Assembly (NCBI GenBank): GCA_947632705.1
Contig: CANRQE010000023.1
Coordinates: 1-33,088 of the forward strand
DNA: 33,088 bases
From: an uncultured Coprococcus sp.
GTDB taxonomy: Bacteria; Bacillota; Clostridia; Lachnospirales; Lachnospiraceae
Direction of reading: 5' to 3'
Below the pieces are notes generated by a model. That model was not told the DNA's origin and searched no databases. It saw only the letters and a program-made list of their open reading frames with translations. The position numbers and the translations under genes were made by a program. Numbering within the stretch: position 1 is the stretch's first letter; every line of letters begins with the position of its first letter. This document shows positions 32,032-33,088 of the stretch, piece by piece.

Positions 32032-33088
32032 TTAATGCTTCTTCCTGCGAACTACGATCACAACAATACCGATAATGGATATGGCAATCATAACAATCGG
32101 AATAATCACATTGAATGCATCACCCGTCTGAGTCTGACTTGTATTTGTTGATGGTTCTGTCGTATCCTCGGAACTGGTGGTATCCTTACGAGGTATGATA
32201 TATACCTCATGAACTGCGGTTTTTCCGGCTTCTACCTCAGCAAATGCTGTGTAGCCTTCTGTTACGGTATATCCATCCGGAACCTTAGATACCGTTATAC
32301 CATGTGTACCAACTTCCGTATCATTGACTGTAATCTTTCCTTCCTCGTCTGTTACATATTTTTGAACATCTCCTGAAGGATCTACAACAACCACCTCTGC
32401 ACCAGGAACAATATCTCCTGTTTCCTCGTCATATACAACAATCAATAAGTTACCTTTCTCAGCCTCTGTTGTAGAATTATCTTCTTCTGATGAATCTTCT
32501 TCCGATGATGGTTCATCTGATGAATCTTCCTCTGATGAATCTTCTTCCGATGATGGTTCATCTGATGAATCTTCTTCTGATGAATCTTCCTCTGATGATG
32601 GTTCATCTATTTCTTCTGCTTCATCCACCATGGTCAGCACACTTGTCGGTTCCTTGCTATATGCTTTTTCCTGCTCTGACCATTCATACAGATTGCCATC
32701 CTCATCCACCATGAACTTCACATCTGATGCATACTGGTATCCTTCCGGTGCACCTTCCTCGTGCAATGTGTACTCACCTGCCGGAAGCTTGTCAAGTACG
32801 GTTGCTTCTTCTCCGCTGGTCCATGTAATGCTCTTGTTATCTTTGGATTTTGTTATGTCTGAACCGGATACTTTCTCGACACCGCTCAGGTCAGACGTTC
32901 CTTCATCATAGGTCAGCTTCAGTGTAGCACCTGGAAGTTCTGAATATGTGCCGTCTTCTTCTGTTACTTTACGGAAAGTTGCCTTGGCTGTCTTATCCTC
33001 CGGCTCTTTTGTTTCTTCTGCTTCATCCACCATGGTCAGCACACTTGTCGGTTCCTTGCTATATGCTTTTTCCTGCTCTGACCATTCA
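32032..33088 (-). CDS. CnaB/SpaA-type cell-wall surface protein, 5' end outside the window
   Basis: The visible C-terminal 351 residues contain the end of one repeat, one complete SpaA/CnaB-like domain (from KATFRKVTEEDG to FMVDEDGNLYEW, with LPAGEYTLHEEGAPEGY), an acidic Ser/Glu/Asp spacer made of three 15-residue repeats, and a second prealbumin-like domain (GNLLIVVYDEETGDIVPGAEV...VPDGYTVTEGY). It ends with a sorting signal: QTQTGD, a 22-residue hydrophobic helix and RRKKH. The motif lacks the proline of LPxTG. CnaB domains often form internal isopeptide bonds and occur in pilins and adhesins. The first part of the protein is not in the window, so signal peptide and total length are unknown. 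A terminator follows. Confidence 0.88.
   Translation of the reverse strand, partial: EWSEQEKAYSKEPTSVLTMVDEAEETKEPEDKTAKATFRKVTEEDGTYSELPGATLKLTYDEGTSDLSGVEKVSGSDITKSKDNKSITWTSGEEATVLDKLPAGEYTLHEEGAPEGYQYASDVKFMVDEDGNLYEWSEQEKAYSKEPTSVLTMVDEAEEIDEPSSEEDSSEEDSSDEPSSEEDSSEEDSSDEPSSEEDSSEEDNSTTEAEKGNLLIVVYDEETGDIVPGAEVVVVDPSGDVQKYVTDEEGKITVNDTEVGTHGITVSKVPDGYTVTEGYTAFAEVEAGKTAVHEVYIIPRKDTTSSEDTTEPSTNTSQTQTGDAFNVIIPIVMIAISIIGIVVIVVRRKKH
32473..32607 (-). repeat. Three 45-bp tandem repeats encoding DEPSSEEDSSEEDSS
   Basis: In the surface-protein gene, three consecutive 15-residue units read DEPSSEEDSSEEDSS, the last ending DNS. At DNA level the units are nearly identical and each has an inner 15-bp periodicity (GATTCATCAGA-like). 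The acidic stretch probably forms an extended linker between two folded domains. Such arrays change length by slipped-strand mispairing. Confidence 0.9.
32611..32686 (-). repeat. 76-bp exact copy of the window's right end (402-bp period)
   Basis: Bases 32611-32686 are the same as 33013-33088, offset by 402 bp (134 codons). The shared protein sequence runs from EWSEQEKAYSKEPTSV to LTMVDEAEE. It shows that the surface protein contains at least two copies of a 134-residue module, with identity probably extending beyond the window. Confidence 0.92.

Noticed and set aside
32473..32607. CRISPR array
   Set aside because: The repeats are in frame, contiguous without spacers and within a coding region.
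32490..32714. Plus-strand frame with MNLLPMMVHL repeats
   Set aside because: It is the reverse complement of the Ser/Glu/Asp repeat array and has no start signals.
1..33088. Mobile element, prophage or defence island
   Set aside because: No transposase, integrase, phage, toxin-antitoxin or defence gene is recognised; gene content is mostly housekeeping.

Overview
The window looks like a chromosomal segment of a low-to-moderate GC Firmicute, most likely a Clostridia member close to Lachnospiraceae. This is inferred from the S10/spc ribosomal gene order, a four-cysteine (type Z) S14, strong GGAGG ribosome binding sites, use of TTG/GTG starts, PdxST-type vitamin B6 synthesis and a Gram-positive cell-wall surface protein. 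No database search was possible. Almost all genes lie on the minus strand; only the RlmI/RlmK-like methyltransferase (9788-10672) and trmO (24749-25429) are on the plus strand. I found no tRNA, rRNA, CRISPR array, insertion sequence or phage gene.

Region by region (minus-strand order runs right to left). 1-7188: S10/spc ribosomal protein operon, rpsJ-rplC-rplD-rplW-rplB-rpsS-rplV-rpsC-rplP-rpmC-rpsQ-rplN-rplX-rplE-rpsN-rpsH (rpsH cut by the window edge), driven by a good sigma-A type promoter at 7430-7458 with a leader of about 235 nt. 7510-9560: a two-gene unit encoding a METTL25/GSTCD-like methyltransferase and an NYN protein with two OST-HTH/LOTUS domains and degenerate nuclease motifs, divergent from an rRNA-methyltransferase-like gene. 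10765-15747: metF and gltA (gltA has a TTG start just downstream of its own promoter), a metallophosphoesterase, and a cytoplasmic ParB-like/BMP-domain fusion.

16094-24639 is a compact phosphate regulon: pstS-pstC-pstA-pstB-phoU plus a small membrane protein, followed by nptA (Na/Pi cotransporter)-phoP-phoR. Both transcription units start with 11-bp-phased TTTACA direct repeats (PhoP-box-like) placed exactly 9 nt upstream of a -10 element, so the two-component system probably controls both importers and itself. PstS is circularly permuted: its C-terminal half comes before its N-terminal half within one uninterrupted lipoprotein gene.

24749-28267: trmO converges, with overlapping stop codons, on a YtrA-type GntR/ABC-2 exporter operon whose promoter is covered by three AGGTGTGTATA-like half-sites. 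28285-31905: a cupin gene, a MocR/PdxR regulator with its own promoter, and pdxS-pdxT, whose upstream region carries three exact AAACTGGCATG direct repeats. 32032-33088: the 3' end of a repetitive CnaB/SpaA-type cell-wall-anchored surface protein that runs off the right edge.
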